This document shows, piece by piece, positions 61,093 to 64,000 of a DNA stretch of 64,000 nucleotides. The first letter of the stretch is position 1; each line of letters starts with the position of its first letter. The DNA comes from Rhodoferax mekongensis. GTDB lineage: Bacteria; Pseudomonadota; Gammaproteobacteria; Burkholderiales; Burkholderiaceae_C. The stretch is from the NCBI RefSeq assembly GCF_032191775.1, contig NZ_CP132507.1, forward strand, positions 2,691,001 through 2,755,000, read 5' to 3'. The notes beneath the pieces are model-generated. The model saw nothing but the letters and a program-made list of their open reading frames with translations. It was not told the DNA's origin and did not search any database. The position numbers and the translations under genes were made by a program.

Positions 61093-62879
61093 CGCTTCAG
61101 GGCAGCTTGGGTCATGGCGTTCAGGGTGCCGCGGGTGCTGATCAGCTCGGGCTCCAGCACCACCTCTATCACGGTGCCGTTGGGCCGGGCTAGCGCCGCC
61201 AGCAACTCGGCCTCAAAGTCAGCGCTCTTTCGGATAGTCACGCCCGCATAGCCGTAAGCACGCGCCAAAGCAGCAAAGTCGGGGTTGGCGAGTGCCGTGC
61301 CAGCCACGTGTTGCGGGTATTCGCGCTCCTGGTGCATGCGGATGGTGCCGTACATGCCGTTGTTGAGCAACAGGATGATGCTCTTGGCGCCGTACTGCAC
61401 GGCAGTGGCCAGCTCCTGCCCGTTCATCAAAAAATCGCCATCTCCCGCGATGGTGAACGCCACCCGGCCCGCGCCGGCTTGACCTGCGGCTCCTTGGCTG
61501 ACGATAGCAGCGGCAATGCCCGCCGGCACGCCATAGCCCATGGCGCCGTTGGTCGGTGCCAGTTGCGTCTTGAAGCCCGCCGCCAGACCGGTGTAGCGGA
61601 AAAAGCGATGCAGCCAGCTTGCAAAGTTGCCAGCGCCGTTAGTGAGCACTGCGTCTTTAGGCAAGTGCTTTTGCAAAGTCGCGATTACCGAGGGCATGTC
61701 CACCAGACCGCGCTCGTTGTCAACCGGCAAATCTTTGATCACGCTGGGCACCAGATTGGCCCTGTAATCCTCGTTGCAGCCTTGCGTCCAGGCTTCCCAC
61801 GGCACATTCACCGGAGCGGTCAGTACCTCCAGCGAGCGGGCGGCGGCGCGCATGCTGGCGTGGATGGCGAGGTCGGCCTGGTACACGCGGTTGAGCTCTT
61901 CGGCGCTGGCGTGGATGTGCACCAGCGTTTGCGCCGTTTTGGGGGCTTGCAGCAGGGTGTAGCCGCCGGTGGTCATTTCACCCAGGCGCGGGCCGATAGC
62001 GATGATCAGGTCGCTCTCGCGGATGCGCTTGGCCAATGCGGGATTGATGCCTATGCCCACATCGCCCGCGTACTGCGGGTGGTGGTTGTCAAACGTGTCC
62101 TGAAAGCGGAAGGCATTGCCCACCGGCAGGCGCCAGTTTTCGGCAAAACGTTGCAGGGCCTGGGCGGCTTGCGGCGTCCAGCCGCCACCACCGGCGATAA
62201 CAAAGGGACGCTCTGCTTTGAGGAGCAGCTGGCGCAGGTCCCGCAGGGCGCCGGGGTCACTCCACGCCTCTACCGGCTCCACGCGGGCCAGTGGCTGGGG
62301 CAATTGGCCGTTGGCTCCCGGCACCAGTGTCTGGGTCAACATGTCTTCCGGCAACACCAACACCACGGGGCCGGGGCGGCCATTCATGGCCGTGGCAAAT
62401 GCGCGTGCCACGTATTCAGGAATGCGGGCAGCGTCGTCAATCCGCTCTACCCGCTTGGCCATGCCCAGCGCGCTGGGGCCGAACATGACACGGTAGTCCA
62501 TTTCCTGAAAGGCCTCGCGGTCGCGCTGGTCGCTGGCCACATCGCCCACAAACAGCACCATGGGCGTGGAGTCTTGAAATGCGGTGTGTACCCCAATGCT
62601 GGCGTTCGTGGCGCCCGGCCCCCGGGTCACAAAGCAAATGCCGGGGCGCCCGGTGAGCTTGCCGTGGGCTTCGGCCATGAAGGCAGCACCGCCTTCCTGC
62701 CGGTTCACGATGAAGCGGATGTGCTCGCTATAGCGGTGAAACCCGTCCAGCACCGCGAGATAGCTCTCGCCGGGTACGCCAAATGCATGGGTCACGCCTT
62801 GGGCAATCAGGCACTGCACAAGCAGGTGGCCGGCGAGTTCAGGGGAAGGCAAATCAGGGAGGGAAGGAGGTGTTTGCAT
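61089..62879 (-). CDS. ThDP-dependent enzyme, acetolactate-synthase-like
   Basis: About 596 residues of the ThDP decarboxylase family. Glu of the cofactor site in VNRQEGGAAFMAEAHGKLTG, TRGPGATNASIGVHTAFQDS, a central domain, and the ThDP motif GDGDFLMNGQELATA...LLLNNGMYG. No acetolactate synthase small subunit lies nearby, and the Gly-Gly after the catalytic Glu differs from IlvB, so it may be a benzoylformate- or sulfoacetaldehyde-type decarboxylase. ATG 62879 chosen; two others upstream are possible. Confidence 0.85.
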   Translation of the reverse strand: MQTPPSLPDLPSPELAGHLLVQCLIAQGVTHAFGVPGESYLAVLDGFHRYSEHIRFIVNRQEGGAAFMAEAHGKLTGRPGICFVTRGPGATNASIGVHTAFQDSTPMVLFVGDVASDQRDREAFQEMDYRVMFGPSALGMAKRVERIDDAARIPEYVARAFATAMNGRPGPVVLVLPEDMLTQTLVPGANGQLPQPLARVEPVEAWSDPGALRDLRQLLLKAERPFVIAGGGGWTPQAAQALQRFAENWRLPVGNAFRFQDTFDNHHPQYAGDVGIGINPALAKRIRESDLIIAIGPRLGEMTTGGYTLLQAPKTAQTLVHIHASAEELNRVYQADLAIHASMRAAARSLEVLTAPVNVPWEAWTQGCNEDYRANLVPSVIKDLPVDNERGLVDMPSVIATLQKHLPKDAVLTNGAGNFASWLHRFFRYTGLAAGFKTQLAPTNGAMGYGVPAGIAAAIVSQGAAGQAGAGRVAFTIAGDGDFLMNGQELATAVQYGAKSIILLLNNGMYGTIRMHQEREYPQHVAGTALANPDFAALARAYGYAGVTIRKSADFEAELLAALARPNGTVIEVVLEPELISTRGTLNAMTQAALKR

Positions 62880-62948
62880 GCCCGCCATTGTGCCGCGCCA
62901 AGGCATGCGCTTCCCTCATGCGCTACGTCGGCTTCCGCATACCAACTT

Positions 62949-64000
62949 TCATGCCATTTCGGCCAGCGCCAGCCCACCTTCCAGATGCCACACCTGGGTG
63001 TGGCCGCGCTCCCGCAGCAAGGCTGCGGCCTGCCTGCTGCGTGCGCCACTGCGGCAGAACATCACCAAAGGCCCCAGGGCCTGAGACATCTCTGCAGGCA
63101 TGGCCTGGCGCAGGGTTTCGAGCGGCATGTTGAGCGTGGCAGTTTTCGCCGACAGCGATGCGGGCAGCAAATGGCGACCGGCCTCATGTTCTGCCACATC
63201 ACGCACATCGACCAGCCGGGCATCCGGGTACAACTGCAAAAAGGCCGACAGCGCCTCGCAAGACAGCGCGCCGTCTTCACCGGCTTCGTCGGTCAGGCTG
63301 TGGCCAACGGGAGAGTTCATCTGCGCGACCTCTTGCGCTGGCATGGCGCGCAATACCTGACCACAGCGGGCGATGCGGGCGCAGGCTTCCTCAATGAAAG
63401 CGTCATCCACGATCGCGCCTATGGACAAGCGCACCGCGCCCAGGGTCTGCCACTCAGTCAAGCCCATGGCCTGCAACACATAGCTGGGCTCGGCCTTGGC
63501 CGCGCTGCAGGCGCTGCCCGCGCTGATGCGCATGCCCGCAGCATCAAACACGTTGAGCAGGGTTTTGCTGGACAGGCCCGGAACGGAAAAGTTGAGTGTG
63601 GTGGGCAAGCTGCCCTCGAAGGGCATGTTGAACACCACGTCCGGAAAAGCGGCTTGCAACGCACCCGCCAGGCGGGCCCGGTCGCGGGCCAGTTGTTCGT
63701 GAGAGCGGAAGACCCCTTCCCCGCCCTGCTCCAGCACTTCCAGCACAGCACCCAGCGCGGCAATGCCGGGCATGTTTTCAGTGCCGGCGCGGCTGCCGCC
63801 TTCCTGGCCGCCACCGGCCATGAGCGCTGTGTAAGGGCTGCCAGCGCGCACATACAGCATACCTATGCCCTTGGGCGCATACAGCTTGTGGCCGGAGAAC
63901 GGCGCGTAGTCAATGCGGGTGGCCGCCAGGTTCAAATCAAGCTTGCCCAGTGCCTGCACACAGTCCACCAGCCACAGCGCACGCGACGCGCTGCTTAGCA
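62949..64000 (-). CDS. Cysteine desulfurase fused to a rhodanese domain (partial)
   Basis: C-terminal 350 residues of a NifS/IscS-like protein; its start lies beyond the right edge. The PLP lysine is in FSGHKLYAPKGIGMLYVR, GSRAGTENMPGIAALG follows, and the active-site cysteine is in ISAGSACSAAKAEPSYVLQAMG. After about residue 240 a rhodanese domain follows (LVDVRDVAEHEAGRHLLPA) with its cysteine in VMFCRSGARSRQAAALL. The fusion would pass persulfide sulfur directly from one domain to the other. It is not part of an isc cluster in the visible part. Confidence 0.92.
   Translation of the reverse strand, partial: LSSASRALWLVDCVQALGKLDLNLAATRIDYAPFSGHKLYAPKGIGMLYVRAGSPYTALMAGGGQEGGSRAGTENMPGIAALGAVLEVLEQGGEGVFRSHEQLARDRARLAGALQAAFPDVVFNMPFEGSLPTTLNFSVPGLSSKTLLNVFDAAGMRISAGSACSAAKAEPSYVLQAMGLTEWQTLGAVRLSIGAIVDDAFIEEACARIARCGQVLRAMPAQEVAQMNSPVGHSLTDEAGEDGALSCEALSAFLQLYPDARLVDVRDVAEHEAGRHLLPASLSAKTATLNMPLETLRQAMPAEMSQALGPLVMFCRSGARSRQAAALLRERGHTQVWHLEGGLALAEMA

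Overview
The window is a dense, high-GC stretch of bacterial chromosome. It is most likely from a betaproteobacterium of the order Burkholderiales, in the Comamonadaceae (Rhodoferax/Curvibacter-like). The reasons are the gene content and order (zapB-like/zapA/6S RNA, class I phaC-phaA-phaB, thrS-infC-rpmI-rplT-pheS-pheT-ihfA-merR-tRNA-Pro) and a dispersed palindromic repeat of a kind I recall from Comamonadaceae genomes. No prophage, insertion sequence, CRISPR array or rRNA operon was seen. Taxonomy is inferred from sequence features only.

Left part (1-12.8 kb): one long leftward cobalamin operon under an adenosylcobalamin-type riboswitch (12584-12792). Order of transcription: cobB, a signal-less BtuF-like protein, cobU, a stand-alone CbiM-like permease, cobO, an ABC ATPase, a secreted substrate-binding protein, a BtuC/FecD-like permease, a CobW-type GTPase, cobN and a ChlI/BchI-type AAA+ chelatase subunit that runs off the left edge. 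It combines corrinoid uptake, cobalt delivery, cobalt insertion, adenosylation and nucleotide-loop steps. From 12.8 to 26 kb come zapB-like/zapA, 6S RNA, a TauE/SafE exporter, an HD-GYP protein, the PHB operon phaCAB, pgeF and maiA, then a rightward run of small metabolic and repair genes (ABM-domain, FAH-family, Nudix, a DEDDh exonuclease fused to a UvrC-like GIY-YIG module, EcsC-family, thymidine kinase).

Middle (25.8-35.6 kb): the leftward translation operon thrS-infC-rpmI-rplT-pheS-pheT-ihfA-merR with tRNA-Pro(GGG). Three regulatory features stand out. The thrS leader has a Thr-rich 13-codon peptide followed by mutually exclusive antiterminator and terminator pairings. infC appears to start at AUC. 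An intrinsic terminator lies between rplT and pheS. Isocitrate lyase (aceA) follows, with two copies of a 14-bp palindrome exactly 30 bp apart in its promoter region.

Right part (35.7-64 kb): a polyamine uptake and catabolism region (GlnT/PuuA-type ligases, PotFGHI transporter, class III aminotransferase, MocR regulator, PuuB-like oxidase, agmatinase), an EamA exporter, RraA, an alanine/lysine-rich histone-like SWIB protein and a complete dppBCDFA dipeptide transporter. Then come a large FAD enzyme, a CadC-type TPR regulator and a divergent protein of unknown function. A glyoxalase-fold protein, an acetolactate-synthase-like ThDP enzyme and a cysteine desulfurase-rhodanese fusion cut by the right edge complete the window.

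The most distinctive genome-scale signal is a repeat of about 50-60 bp with at least nine copies here. Three copies are read in frame inside genes (cobU, pgeF, EamA) and two overlap the thrS and pheS leader structures. A separate 84-bp nested palindrome lies in frame in the interdomain linker of CobB.
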